Positions 53,376 to 62,354 of a DNA stretch of 64,000 bases are shown here, in pieces. A program made the translations under genes and the position numbers. The notes under the pieces are model-generated. The model worked only from the letters and a program-made list of their open reading frames with translations. It made no database searches and was not told the origin of the DNA. Position 1 is the stretch's first letter, and each line of letters starts with the position of its first letter. Source of the DNA: Flavobacteriales bacterium (lineage in GTDB: Bacteria > Bacteroidota > Bacteroidia > Flavobacteriales_F > PHOS-HE28). The stretch spans positions 124,001 to 188,000 of the forward strand of contig JACJZF010000005.1 in assembly GCA_020635725.1 (NCBI GenBank), read 5' to 3'.

Positions 53376-53951
53376 TTAGGACGCGCTGCCGCCGTCCTTG
53401 GTTTGATCCAACGTGAGCCAGGCTTCGATCTTTTTCACCGCGATGTGGTAGTTGCTCTTGAGCGCGCCCACGCTGGTGCCGGTCACCGCGCTCATGTCCT
53501 CGTATTTCATGCCGTCGAAGTACTTCATGTTGAAGACCGCCCGCTGCTTGTCCGGCAAGCGCATCACGGCGCGCTGCAGGCGCTGCTGGATCGCATCGCC
53601 ACTGAAATGCTCGCTGCTATCCAAGGTGGTGGTGAGCCGCTCCACGATCGAGGCATCGCTCACGAACAGCCGGCGCCGGGCCTTGCGCAGGTGGTTGAGG
53701 CATTCGTTGTGGGCGATTCGGTAGAGCCAGCTGTAGAGCTGCGAATCGCCCCGGAAGCCGTCGATGCCGTGCCAGGCTTTCACGAAGGTGTTCTGCAGAA
53801 CATCCTGCGCCTCGTCGTGATCGGTGAGCATGCGCCGAACAAAGGCATAGAGCCGGCGCTGGTATTGGCGCACCAGCAGGTTGAAGGCGTAGTGCTTCCG
53901 GTCTTCCTGCCGGAGCAGATCGAGCAGCTCCGCATCGGTGAATTCGCTCAT
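53376..53951 (-). CDS. ECF-type RNA polymerase sigma factor
   Basis: 191 residues. Region 2 is seen in LLVRQYQRRLYAFVRRMLTD and AQDVLQNTFVKAWHGIDGF, WLYRIAHNECLNHLRK; region 4 is RLPDKQRAVFNMKYFDGMKYEDM then GTSVGALKSNYHIAVKKIE. This is a standard ECF sigma factor. It precedes a membrane anti-sigma-like gene and a Spy-like gene, and follows the transketolase C-terminal subunit by 22 bp. Its own ECF promoter was not identified. Confidence 0.93.
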   Translation of the reverse strand: MSEFTDAELLDLLRQEDRKHYAFNLLVRQYQRRLYAFVRRMLTDHDEAQDVLQNTFVKAWHGIDGFRGDSQLYSWLYRIAHNECLNHLRKARRRLFVSDASIVERLTTTLDSSEHFSGDAIQQRLQRAVMRLPDKQRAVFNMKYFDGMKYEDMSAVTGTSVGALKSNYHIAVKKIEAWLTLDQTKDGGSAS

Positions 53952-53973
53952 GCCACCGACCTGGGATGCCGTG

Positions 53974-54927
53974 CTACTTGCGCGCCATGACCTTGCGTGC
54001 GGCAGCCGTGATGTCGGGCACGTCCAAGCCGTACTTGGCCAGCAGCTCGTCCGGGGTGCCGCTCTCGCCGAAACTGTCGTTCACGGCCACGTATTCCTGG
54101 GGTGTGGGCCGGTGGGTGCACAGCACCTGGGCGACAGCATCGCCCATGCCGCCCAAGCGGTTGTGCTCCTCGCAGGTCACTACGCATCCGGTCTTCGCTA
54201 CAGAAGCTAGGACCGCGGCCTCATCCAAGGGTTTGATCGTATGCAGATTGATCACTTCGGCGCTGATGCCTGCCTTTTCCAGTTCCTCGGCTGCTTGCAA
54301 GGCCCGCCATACCAGGTGCCCACAGGCGATCAAGGTCACGTCGTTGCCTTCGGTGAGCACCTGGGCCTTGCCGATCTCGAAGGGCAGGTCCTTGGGGATG
54401 AAGACCGGCCATTTGGGGCGGCCGAAGCGGAGATAGCAGGGGCCTTCGTGCGCGCTGATGGCGAGTGTGGCCTGATGGGTCTGGTTGTGATCGGCGGGCA
54501 CCACCACCGTCATGCCGGGCAGCATGCGCATCAGGCCGACGTCCTCCAGGATCTGGTGCGTGGCACCGTCCTCGCCGAGGGTGAGGCCGGCATGGCTGGC
54601 ACAGATCTTCACGTTCTTGCCGGCGTAGGCGATGCTCTGCCGAATCTGGTCGTACACGCGGCCAGTACTGAAATTGGCGAAAGTGCCCGTGAAGGGGATC
54701 TTGCCGCCGATGGTGAGGCCGGCGGCCACGCCCATCATGTTCGCCTCGGCTATGCCGACCTGGAAGAAGCGCTCCGGGAAGGCCTTCTCGAACGCATCCA
54801 TCTTCAACGACCCGGTAAGGTCGGCGCAGAGGGCCACCACAGAAGGGTTGGTGCGGCCGAGTTCGAGCAGACCGGCACCGAAGCCGCTGCGGGTGTCTTT
54901 CTGGTCGAGGATGGGGTAGTGGGTCAT
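53974..54927 (-). CDS. Transketolase, C-terminal subunit
   Basis: 317 residues carrying the pyrimidine-binding domain ([36 protein letters not shown] with the catalytic Glu, [20 protein letters not shown]) and the C-terminal domain ([26 protein letters not shown]). With the N-terminal subunit it forms a thiamine-diphosphate transketolase of the pentose phosphate pathway. The two halves are normally adjacent; here a VWA gene separates them. It starts 6 bp after that gene. Confidence 0.92.
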   Translation of the reverse strand: MTHYPILDQKDTRSGFGAGLLELGRTNPSVVALCADLTGSLKMDAFEKAFPERFFQVGIAEANMMGVAAGLTIGGKIPFTGTFANFSTGRVYDQIRQSIAYAGKNVKICASHAGLTLGEDGATHQILEDVGLMRMLPGMTVVVPADHNQTHQATLAISAHEGPCYLRFGRPKWPVFIPKDLPFEIGKAQVLTEGNDVTLIACGHLVWRALQAAEELEKAGISAEVINLHTIKPLDEAAVLASVAKTGCVVTCEEHNRLGGMGDAVAQVLCTHRPTPQEYVAVNDSFGESGTPDELLAKYGLDVPDITAAARKVMARK

Positions 54928-54933
54928 GACTGA

Positions 54934-56433
54934 TCAGAAGTTGAGGCTGGTACTGCGGCCGCTCTCGATGCGCGCTTCCTTCGAAATGCTGAGCTCGGTG
55001 CGCTTGGCGAACTGGCTGCGGTAGGTGACCAGGTAGGTGCCGGGCTGCAGGCGCATTTGCGTACGAGCAGCCTTCGGGTCGAGGTCGGCCACCCACACGA
55101 GCTCATCGCCCTGCTGAAGGAAGACAGAACCCGGGCCAGGGGCGGCCGGAAGGATGTTCAGCACCCCGGCCCGTGGCAAGGCGATTTCCGTGACCTGGCC
55201 TTGTTCGATGCGCACGTCGGAGATGTAGGTCCGCGGGAGGGTGAGCACTTCGAGGTCGTACACACCCACGCGCAGGCGCTGGGAGGCGCCCATGTCCACG
55301 GCGACCAGCGTGGCCATTTCGCCATGGGGACGAACGATGCATGCGGCGGCCTGGCCATCTGATGGGCCACTTCCCATGCGGAGACTGAGCGTGCCCAGGC
55401 CCGCATCGAGCCCGATCACGTTGTGGATGCCCGGTTTGACCGTCACATGCTCCCGCACGGAAGGGGGCACCGTATGGGCCACCACCCGATACGTGAAGAT
55501 CGGATCGATGGTCAACGTATCGGGCAAGCCGCGATCATTCAGCGTGTGTTCGATGTGGTAACGCTGCTGGCCGGTCTTCTGGTCGTAGAGCGTCACGGCC
55601 ACGTCGGTCTCGGTGGGCTTGCCTTCGGTGCTCATGAGGCTGATCTGGGCGGTGGTGCTGTTCAGTGCCTGTGTTACCACCACCTGCAGCACATGCTCGA
55701 AGAGCTCGGGCGTGCTCGCGTCGAAGTAGTTGCCGACGCATTGCAGGGCATACTTATCGTTCTCCGTGAGACCCACGCCGATCACGAACGGCTTGAGCAC
55801 GATCCCCTTCGCCTGCAGGGCACGGCTCACCGCGCAGGGGTCCTCATCGCAGGCCTCGATTCCGTCGGTGATGAGGATGATCACGTTGCGGACCTTACGC
55901 GCGTTAGCGCTCTGGTCAAGCTCGGGGAAATCACTCGCCGCCTTCTCCAGCGACCGGGCGATCGGGGTGGTGCCCAGGCAGCGCGTGGCGTTCAGCGTCT
56001 TGCGGATCTCCGGAATGGTGTTCGGCCCGAAGGGCACTTCGAGCCGCGTGTCGTTGCAATCCTGCTTGCCCGGCTGGATAGGCGTCTGGTGCCCGTACAG
56101 CCGCAGGGCGATCTCCAGGTCGGGCTGTCCTTCGAGTTGCTTCAACGAGCTGAGCAGAAGCTCGCGCGCGGTGTTGATCTTGGGTTGGTTGCCCCAGAAC
56201 GCGTTCATGCTGTTGCTCGCGTCCATCACGAAGAGCATGCGGGTCAACGGCGGCTGCGGCGCGCTCTGCTGGGCGAAGGCTCGGAAGGTTCCGGTGAGGA
56301 GCACGGCACCGATCGCCAGCGCGGTGCACAGGAAGGAGTGGGAGAGGGGTTTGGAACCGAGCATGGCCCGCCTCGAGGCCAAGCGCGTGCCAAGCAGGCT
56401 CCGATGCGATTCCTGATGCCGGGAGGAGGGCAT
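54934..56433 (-). CDS. Exported VWA-domain protein, inserted between transketolase halves
   Basis: 499 residues from the ATG at 56433, one base after the upstream stop; the ATG at 56364, which gives a more ordinary signal peptide (ending GTFRAFAQ), is a good alternative. The VWA domain (about 65-260) has MIDAS motif FVMDASNSMNAFWG and Thr/Asp sites in GTTPIARSL and ILITDGIEACDEDP. The rest is beta-rich, probably two Ig-like or carboxypeptidase-like domains (TRMQLQPGTYLVTYRSQ). Cysteines in the VWA loop could form disulfides in the periplasm. Substrate or partner unknown. Confidence 0.82.
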   Translation of the reverse strand: MPSSRHQESHRSLLGTRLASRRAMLGSKPLSHSFLCTALAIGAVLLTGTFRAFAQQSAPQPPLTRMLFVMDASNSMNAFWGNQPKINTARELLLSSLKQLEGQPDLEIALRLYGHQTPIQPGKQDCNDTRLEVPFGPNTIPEIRKTLNATRCLGTTPIARSLEKAASDFPELDQSANARKVRNVIILITDGIEACDEDPCAVSRALQAKGIVLKPFVIGVGLTENDKYALQCVGNYFDASTPELFEHVLQVVVTQALNSTTAQISLMSTEGKPTETDVAVTLYDQKTGQQRYHIEHTLNDRGLPDTLTIDPIFTYRVVAHTVPPSVREHVTVKPGIHNVIGLDAGLGTLSLRMGSGPSDGQAAACIVRPHGEMATLVAVDMGASQRLRVGVYDLEVLTLPRTYISDVRIEQGQVTEIALPRAGVLNILPAAPGPGSVFLQQGDELVWVADLDPKAARTQMRLQPGTYLVTYRSQFAKRTELSISKEARIESGRSTSLNF

Positions 56434-56434
56434 A

Positions 56435-57313
56435 TCAGAAATCGCCCAGGGTCTCTTCCAGTTGCTCAAGCGCGCTGCCGAGCTGCGCGTCGTTCGGCGC
56501 GATGCCGTGCCAGGCGTGGCTGTGCATCATGAAGTCGACGCCCTGGCCCATCTCTGTGCGCATCAGCACCATCACAGGCTTGCCCTTCCCCGTGCGCGCC
56601 TTGGCTTGGGCCATGGTCGAGAGGACTTCATCCATGCTGTTGCCGTTCATCTCCAGCACATCCCAGCCGAAGGCCGTCCACTTCCCACACAGGTCGCCCA
56701 GGGAAAGCACGTCATCCACGTCGCCATCGATCTGCCGGCCGTTCCAATCCACGGTGCTGATCAGGTTGTCCACCTTCTTGGCCGCGGCGAACATGGCCGC
56801 TTCCCAGATCTGCCCTTCCTGCAGCTCCCCATCGCCATGCAGGGTGTATATGAGATGCTGGTCGCCGTTGAGCTTCTTAGCGAGCGCGGCACCCATGGCC
56901 ACACTCAATCCCTGGCCGAGCGAGCCGCTGGCCATGCGCACCCCGGGGAGTCCTTCATGCGTGGTCGGATGCCCTTGCAGCCTGCTGCTGATTCTGCGGA
57001 ATGTGGCCAGCTCCTGAACCGGGAAATAGCCGCTGCGGGCAAGCACGCTGTACCACACCGGGCTGATGTGCCCGTTGCTCAGGAAGAAGAGGTCCTGCCC
57101 GGCTCCATCCATGGACCAGGCCTTCGGGTCGTGCCGCAGAATGCTGAAGTACAGAGCGGTGAAGAAGTCGGCGCAGCCCAGCGAACCGCCCGGATGACCG
57201 CTCTGCACGGCGTGCACCTGGCGGACGATATCGCGACGGACCTGACTGGCGATTCGCTGGAGCTCGGCCACCGAGGGTGCGGAAGGCGAGGCTACGGCAG
57301 TGGAATGGGACAT
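56435..57313 (-). CDS. Transketolase, N-terminal subunit
   Basis: 292 residues from the ATG at 57313, supported by a TACTTTTG box 14 nt upstream. The thiamine-diphosphate domain is visible: HAVQSGHPGGSLGCADFFTAL, LSNGHISPVWYSVL, MASGSLGQGLSVAMGAAL, GDGELQEGQIWEAAMFA and DWNGRQIDG. It needs the separately encoded C-terminal subunit for activity. It heads the long minus-strand run that ends at 51.2 kb. Confidence 0.92.
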   Translation of the reverse strand: MSHSTAVASPSAPSVAELQRIASQVRRDIVRQVHAVQSGHPGGSLGCADFFTALYFSILRHDPKAWSMDGAGQDLFFLSNGHISPVWYSVLARSGYFPVQELATFRRISSRLQGHPTTHEGLPGVRMASGSLGQGLSVAMGAALAKKLNGDQHLIYTLHGDGELQEGQIWEAAMFAAAKKVDNLISTVDWNGRQIDGDVDDVLSLGDLCGKWTAFGWDVLEMNGNSMDEVLSTMAQAKARTGKGKPVMVLMRTEMGQGVDFMMHSHAWHGIAPNDAQLGSALEQLEETLGDF

Positions 57314-57327
57314 GCGTTCGGGGTGGC

Positions 57328-57335
57328 CAAAAGTA
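57328..57335 (-). promoter_or_regulatory. -7 box TACTTTTG of the transketolase operon
   Basis: Exact TAnnTTTG match on the minus strand, 14 nt before the ATG at 57313. No TTG at the usual distance. Confidence 0.55.
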
Positions 57336-57533
57336 CTGGGGGCCTTGCTGGACGCGGGAAGTGTGAAGAACTTTTGAAAAGTGCCCGTGGAAATCGCCTG
57401 CGGACTTCCCGCAACCGTTGCTCCCAGCGCGGGCAACGGGGCGTGGCTCCCTGAATGTCTTGGACGCACCGACATCCATTTGGTTTTGGGTCGGTTTCGG
57501 TGTGGACGGGGGCTTTCAGGCCTCCGTTCATGC

Positions 57534-57561
57534 TTGCGCCCGACGCGAGCGGCTACATTCG
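57534..57561 (+). promoter_or_regulatory. Promoter of ychF
   Basis: TTG (57534-57536), 17-bp spacer and TACATTCG (57554-57561), 24 nt before the ATG at 57586; close to the TTG-N19-TAnnTTTG layout. Confidence 0.55.
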
Positions 57562-57585
57562 CGGCCCCTTAACGGAAACGGATCC

Positions 57586-58683
57586 ATGGGCCTCAAATGC
57601 GGCATCGTCGGCCTGCCCAACGTGGGCAAGAGCACCCTGTTCAACTGCCTGAGCAATGCCAAGGCGCAAGCGGCGAACTTCCCGTTCTGCACCATCGAGC
57701 CGAACGTGGGCACCATCACCGTTCCCGATGATCGGCTCAATCGGTTGGCAGACCTGGTGAAGCCCCAGCGCATCGTGCCCACCACGGTGGAGATCGTGGA
57801 TATCGCCGGCCTGGTGAAGGGCGCCAGCAAAGGGGAGGGGCTCGGCAACCAATTCCTGGGGAACATCCGCGAGTGCGATGCCATCCTGCACGTCCTGCGC
57901 TGCTTCGACGACCCTAACGTGGTGCACGTGGACGGAAGCGTGGATCCCGTGCGCGACAAGGAGGTGATCGATATCGAGCTGCAGCTCAAGGACCTGGAGA
58001 CCGTGGAGGCCCGCATCGCCAAGGTGCAGAAGCAGGCCAGCACCGGCGACAAGGAGGCCAAGCGGCGCTTCGACCTGCTCACCCGCATCAAGGAAACCTT
58101 GTTGAAGGGACAGAGCGCCCGCGCCGCGGTAACCGGCAACGATGACCCCGCTTTGCTGGCCGAGTTCCAGCTGCTCACCACCAAGCCCGTGCTCTACGTA
58201 TGCAACGTGGACGAGAAGAGCGCGCAAACGGGCAATGCGTACGTGGAGCGCGTGAAGGAAGCCGTGAAGCATGAGAACGCGGAGGTGATCATGGTCACCG
58301 CGGCCATCGAGGCGGAGATCGCCGCGCTGGATACTCCGGAAGAGAGGGCCATGTTCCTGGCGGACATGGGTCTTGCCGAGCCGGGCGTGAACAAGCTGAT
58401 CCGTGCCGCATACCGTTTGCTGAAGCTGCAGACCTACTTCACCGCGGGTGTGCAGGAGGTCCGGGCGTGGACGATCCATGAAGGCGATACCGGCCCGAAG
58501 GCAGCCGGTGTCATCCACAGCGATTTCGAGAAGGGCTATATCCGGGCGGAGGTCATCGGTTACGACGACTATGTCACCTTGGGGAGCGAATCAGCCGCGC
58601 GCTCAGCCGGGAAATTGCGCACCGAAGGGAAGGAGTACGTGGTGCGCGACGGTGACGTCATGCACTTCCTGTTCAACGTGTAG
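57586..58683 (+). CDS. ychF: Ribosome-binding ATPase YchF (Obg family)
   Basis: 365 residues from the ATG at 57586. P-loop GLPNVGKSTLFN, switch region NFPFCTIEPNVG, DIAGLVKGASKGEGLGN and the C-terminal TGS domain (VRAWTIHEGDTGPKAAGVIH, KEYVVRDGDVMHFLFNV) are complete. The NxxE motif (CNVDEKS) fits ATP rather than GTP preference. It binds the large ribosomal subunit and is linked to translation and oxidative stress. Confidence 0.95.
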   Translation: MGLKCGIVGLPNVGKSTLFNCLSNAKAQAANFPFCTIEPNVGTITVPDDRLNRLADLVKPQRIVPTTVEIVDIAGLVKGASKGEGLGNQFLGNIRECDAILHVLRCFDDPNVVHVDGSVDPVRDKEVIDIELQLKDLETVEARIAKVQKQASTGDKEAKRRFDLLTRIKETLLKGQSARAAVTGNDDPALLAEFQLLTTKPVLYVCNVDEKSAQTGNAYVERVKEAVKHENAEVIMVTAAIEAEIAALDTPEERAMFLADMGLAEPGVNKLIRAAYRLLKLQTYFTAGVQEVRAWTIHEGDTGPKAAGVIHSDFEKGYIRAEVIGYDDYVTLGSESAARSAGKLRTEGKEYVVRDGDVMHFLFNV

Positions 58684-58690
58684 CCCGCGC

Positions 58691-59395
58691 TCAGCGCCTG
58701 CGGCCCATGTACACCATCAGGTAGTACAAGAGGGTGCCGATGCTTCCGATGGCCGCCACCACGTAGGTGCGCGCCGCCCATTTCAGCGCGTCGGCGCTCA
58801 TGCCGTACTCGTCAGCCGTCACCGTTCCCGATTGCTTGATCCAGGCCAGGGCACGGCGGCTCGCATCGTACTCGACAGGCAAGGTGATGATGCTGAACAG
58901 GGTGGTCATGGCGAATAGCGCGATGCCGAATAGCAGAACGCCGGGGAACTGGTTCACCACTAGGACTCCGCCCAGCAGCACCCACTGCACCCATTGGGAG
59001 GCCACGCTCACCACGGGCACCAATTTGCTGCGCAGATTCAGCCAGGCATAGGCTCTGGCATGCTGCACGGCGTGGCCGCACTCATGCGCAGCCACCGCGG
59101 CGGCGGCGGCGTTGCGCCCGTGATAGACCGGCTCACTCAGGTTCACCGTGCGATTGGAGGGGTTGTAATGGTCGGTGAGCTGCCCAGGTACACTCGTCAC
59201 CTTGACTTGGGTGATGCCGTTGTCCGCCAGCATGCGTTCCGCCACCTCGCGACCTGATAGGCCGTTCATCAGTTGAATCTTGCTGTAGCGCTCGAACCGC
59301 GACTTCAATTGGCTGCTCACCAGCCAACTGGCCAGCATGATCAACAACCCGATCACATACGCGCCTGCCATGCTCTTCGTTTTCGGCCTGCTCAT
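58691..59395 (-). CDS. Membrane zinc metallopeptidase (YugP/PF04298 family)
   Basis: About 234 residues from the ATG at 59395 (59371 also possible). N-terminal TM helix, the zinc motif AAHECGHAVQHA, then hydrophobic helices (VVSVASQWVQWVLLGGVLVV, LLFGIALFAMTTLFSIITL) and PVEYDASRRAL. This is the YugP family of putative neutral zinc metallopeptidases; substrate unknown. It converges on ychF with a 7 bp gap. Confidence 0.88.
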   Translation of the reverse strand: MSRPKTKSMAGAYVIGLLIMLASWLVSSQLKSRFERYSKIQLMNGLSGREVAERMLADNGITQVKVTSVPGQLTDHYNPSNRTVNLSEPVYHGRNAAAAAVAAHECGHAVQHARAYAWLNLRSKLVPVVSVASQWVQWVLLGGVLVVNQFPGVLLFGIALFAMTTLFSIITLPVEYDASRRALAWIKQSGTVTADEYGMSADALKWAARTYVVAAIGSIGTLLYYLMVYMGRRR

Positions 59396-59434
59396 CAAGT
59401 GAAGCGCCAGATCCCAGGAAGGGCCAAAATGACA

Positions 59435-59456
59435 GCAGGGGCCCGTAAGCCCCTGC
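59435..59456 (-). terminator. Hairpin terminator after the LPP20-like gene
   Basis: Stem GCAGGGGC / GCCCCTGC (59435-59442 with 59449-59456) and a 6-nt loop; on the minus strand TGTCATTTT follows. It lies 21 bp after the stop of the gene ending at 59478. Confidence 0.7.
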
Positions 59457-59477
59457 CGAATCACTCGTTCAGGCTAC

Positions 59478-60053
59478 TCAGTCGCCAGCGGCTTCCGCCT
59501 CCTTGATCTGCAAGTCAAGGATATCCTCCATCACTTTCAGCTCTTGCTCGCTCACCTTGCGTTCGGCGCGGGCCTTCTGCTTCATGAACCGGAACATGGC
59601 CGCCTTCTTGATCTCGTACGCGACGTACACCGTGTACTCCTGCGTCTGGTCATTCAGGTAGGTCTCCTCGCCGATCTTCCGCAGGTCGGCCAGGTCGGTG
59701 CTCATCACCTCGCGGATCAGGCTCTGGAACTTGTCGGCCACATCGGCGGCGTTGGCGTTCTCAGTCTGCCCGAGGTACTGGTCCGTAACGGCGCGCATGT
59801 TCGTGCCCACTTGGCTGGCCACCTGGTTCTTCGCATCGATATCGGCCTTCCCGCGGGCGATGTTCTGCTTCACGCTGGCGCCCTGGCCCGTACCTCGGAA
59901 CCAGCTCGCGTTGCTCTCGTACTTGTTCCCGGTGAAGGGCATGTTCACCTTATTGCCCTGCGGCGAGACGGATTTGGACTTGCACGCCGTGAAGGCGAGG
60001 GCGATGGACAGCACGGCTGCACCAGAGAGCAAGAGGTTCCTGTTGGCGATCAT
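59478..60053 (-). CDS. LPP20-like lipoprotein
   Basis: 191 residues with a lipobox (ALAFTACKS). The mature part (FRGTGQGASVKQNIARGKAD, AKNQVASQVGTNMRAVTDQY, DLADLRKIGEETYLNDQTQEYTVYVAYEIKK) has the pattern of LPP20-type outer membrane lipoproteins (repeated basic-helix and YTVYVAYEI strand). Cellular role not established. Its upstream region is shared divergently with the SRPBCC/GyrI-like gene. Confidence 0.78.
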   Translation of the reverse strand: MIANRNLLLSGAAVLSIALAFTACKSKSVSPQGNKVNMPFTGNKYESNASWFRGTGQGASVKQNIARGKADIDAKNQVASQVGTNMRAVTDQYLGQTENANAADVADKFQSLIREVMSTDLADLRKIGEETYLNDQTQEYTVYVAYEIKKAAMFRFMKQKARAERKVSEQELKVMEDILDLQIKEAEAAGD

Positions 60054-60162
60054 GGACTTCCCGGAATGGGGCGTATGGTTGGCGCCAAGGTCTGAAAAAT
60101 CGTGCCGAAGCCTTGGGCCTCTCAGATGGGGATCGCAACTTTCGGATCCAAACCACTACCTC

Positions 60163-61179
60163 ATGAGAGCACTGAAGATCATACTCATCCTGGTCCTGGC
60201 AGTCGTGGCCATCGTCTTGGTCATGGCCTCGATGGCCGAATCGCATTTCCGTGTCGAGCGGAGCACGATCATCCATGCCCCGGCCTCGGCGGTGTACGCC
60301 AACGTGAGCAATCTCGCGGCCATGGAGAAGTGGGGCCCTTGGAAAGAGGAGGAGCCCGATATGGTCGCCACGCTCTCTGGCTCGCCTGACGGTCAGGTCG
60401 GGGCCGTGAGCCATTGGAAGAGCAGCAAGAGTGAGGGCGAGCAGGAGCTGGCTGAACTGGTTCCGAACGAACGCGTGGTCACGAAGCTCCGCTTCATCAG
60501 CCCGTGGGAGGCGAACAATGAAGGCACCTTCGACATCACGGCGATGGGCGATAGCACCAAGGTGACCTGGGGCATACAAGGCGAGAACAGCTTCATGGGC
60601 AAGGTCATGACCGTGTTCATGGACATGGAGAAGGCCATTGCGCCCATGTTCGACAAGGGCTTGGCGAACCTGAAGGCGATCACGGAGAAAGAGGCCGCTG
60701 AAGCCAAGCCCTCATTCGATATCCAATCCGTGGAGCGCCCGGCAATGCTTTACCTCGGCAAGCGTGAAGTGGTGAAATGGGCGGATATGAGCGACTACTT
60801 CGCTGCGCACTTCGGATCCGGTTTCGCAGCCATCGGCAAAGCCGGTGTCGCGCCAGCTGGCCCGCCGAGCGGCGTCTACTTCAAGTGGGATGAAGAGACG
60901 CAGACCGCCGACATGATCGCGGGCGTGCCGATTGCGATGGATGCCAAGAGCAAGCTCAAGGGCATGGATGTGTATGAATCACCCGCCAGCAAGGCGTTGA
61001 TGATCGAATACCACGGCGGATACGCAGGCTCCATGGCCGCGCATGAAGCCATGGATGCGCACATGAAGGCTAATGGACTGGAAATGAATGAGATTGTGGT
61101 GGAGGAGTACGTCACTGGCCCGGGTGCTGAGCCCGATAGCACCAAGTGGGTGACGAACATCTACTACCTGATTAAGTAA
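60163..61179 (+). CDS. SRPBCC-type lipid-binding domain fused to GyrI-like effector domain
   Basis: 338 residues from the ATG at 60163. An N-terminal TM helix (IILILVLAVVAIVLVMASM) is followed by an SRPBCC domain (VERSTIIHAPASAVYANVSN, WGPWKEEEPD) and a C-terminal GyrI-like small-molecule-binding domain (MLYLGKREVVKWADM, GGYAGSMAAHEAMDAHM, TGPGAEPDSTKWVTNIYYLI). The pairing is common in Bacteroidota. The ligand is unknown. A strong terminator follows. Confidence 0.8.
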   Translation: MRALKIILILVLAVVAIVLVMASMAESHFRVERSTIIHAPASAVYANVSNLAAMEKWGPWKEEEPDMVATLSGSPDGQVGAVSHWKSSKSEGEQELAELVPNERVVTKLRFISPWEANNEGTFDITAMGDSTKVTWGIQGENSFMGKVMTVFMDMEKAIAPMFDKGLANLKAITEKEAAEAKPSFDIQSVERPAMLYLGKREVVKWADMSDYFAAHFGSGFAAIGKAGVAPAGPPSGVYFKWDEETQTADMIAGVPIAMDAKSKLKGMDVYESPASKALMIEYHGGYAGSMAAHEAMDAHMKANGLEMNEIVVEEYVTGPGAEPDSTKWVTNIYYLIK

Positions 61180-61197
61180 GGCACTGGCACTGATTGG

Positions 61198-61230
61198 AGG
61201 CCCGAGCAATCCGCTCGGGCCTTCTTCTTT
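61198..61230 (+). terminator. Intrinsic terminator after the SRPBCC/GyrI-like gene
   Basis: 10-bp stem AGGCCCGAGC / GCTCGGGCCT with a 5-nt loop, then TCTTCTTT. Confidence 0.85.
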
Positions 61231-61242
61231 GCACGCGACAAC

Positions 61243-62280
61243 ATGCTTCGATTAGGCCTATGCTCATATCGCCTCCGATTCAGGCACCCCTTCGGCACCT
61301 CTCATGGGCTGCGGGACGGAACGGATGCGCTCTTCCTGCACTTGAAGGGTGAGGGCGTGGTTGGCTATGGCGAAGTGACGCTTCCGCCGTACCTGAAAGA
61401 GACGATTCCCCTGGCTATCGAGGGTATCACAGCGGCTTGGCGGTTAGGTGCCGGTAGCCCCCCGGGATTGGAAGGCATCCTTGCCGATGATCAATACTGG
61501 GGACGGCTGCAGGGTAGTCGCGCAGGCTTGCACATGGCTTGGACCGATTGGCTAAGCAAGAAAACAAATAGACCTGTATATCAGTCGAATAATGGTTCTG
61601 GTGTGAAGCAATCGGCGGTCGTCATGACCTTGGGGATCGGACCCGTGGAACGCGTTGCGGAGAAGCTTGCGGAACTGCCGAATACGGGTGCGCTGAAGCT
61701 CAAGGTGGGCGACGCGGATAGCCTAGCACGTGTCCGGGCAGTTTGTGAGCACTCGGATGCGATGATTTTACTGGATGGGAACCAAGGCTTGAAGACCGTG
61801 GCGGAGGCGGTGAACCTGGCACAAGCGATTGGAAAAGAGCGCTTTCTGGGCTTCGAGCAGCCGTTCCAAGCCCAAGAACGGGCCATGAACAAGCAGCTTC
61901 ATGAGTCAACCGGCGCGGTGGTCTATGGTGACGAATCGATCCAAGGACTGGACGACTTGGAAGCGGCCCGGACGTGGTTCGGGGGCGTGAACATCAAGCT
62001 GATGAAATGCGGTGGCCAGGACCGGGCCAGGACGATTGCGGAGCGAGCCCGGGAACTCGGCCTGAAGGTGATGCTGGGTTCGATGAGCGAAAGCAGTTTG
62101 GGCTGTACGGCGATGGCGCATCTGGGAGCAGAGTCTGATGTACTGGACCTTGATGGGCCCTGGTTGATCGCCAACGACCCGTTCCGTGGCATCCGAATCG
62201 AGCATGGGAAACTGGTGGTTCCTGAAGGGCCCGGACTCGGCGCGGAGCCTGTTATTGAGCTGGACTATATTGGCGCATAA
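61243..62280 (+). CDS. Dipeptide epimerase (enolase superfamily)
   Basis: 345 residues. Catalytic KxK in ALKLKVGD, metal ligands in ILLDGNQG, LGFEQPF and VYGDESIQG, and the second Lys in NIKLMKCGGQ; GSMSESSLGCTAM and DVLDLDGPWL are the specificity motifs of the L-Ala-D/L-Glu epimerase group. Probable role: racemising dipeptides from murein for recycling. Its 3' end is followed by an AT-rich spacer of 74 bp. Confidence 0.88.
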   Translation: MLRLGLCSYRLRFRHPFGTSHGLRDGTDALFLHLKGEGVVGYGEVTLPPYLKETIPLAIEGITAAWRLGAGSPPGLEGILADDQYWGRLQGSRAGLHMAWTDWLSKKTNRPVYQSNNGSGVKQSAVVMTLGIGPVERVAEKLAELPNTGALKLKVGDADSLARVRAVCEHSDAMILLDGNQGLKTVAEAVNLAQAIGKERFLGFEQPFQAQERAMNKQLHESTGAVVYGDESIQGLDDLEAARTWFGGVNIKLMKCGGQDRARTIAERARELGLKVMLGSMSESSLGCTAMAHLGAESDVLDLDGPWLIANDPFRGIRIEHGKLVVPEGPGLGAEPVIELDYIGA

Positions 62281-62354
62281 TTTACATTATGTAAAGTCGT
62301 ATTCTCCTATTCCTCAACCATTCAGATAATCATTCAGTCAGGCTGATTGCAGGT

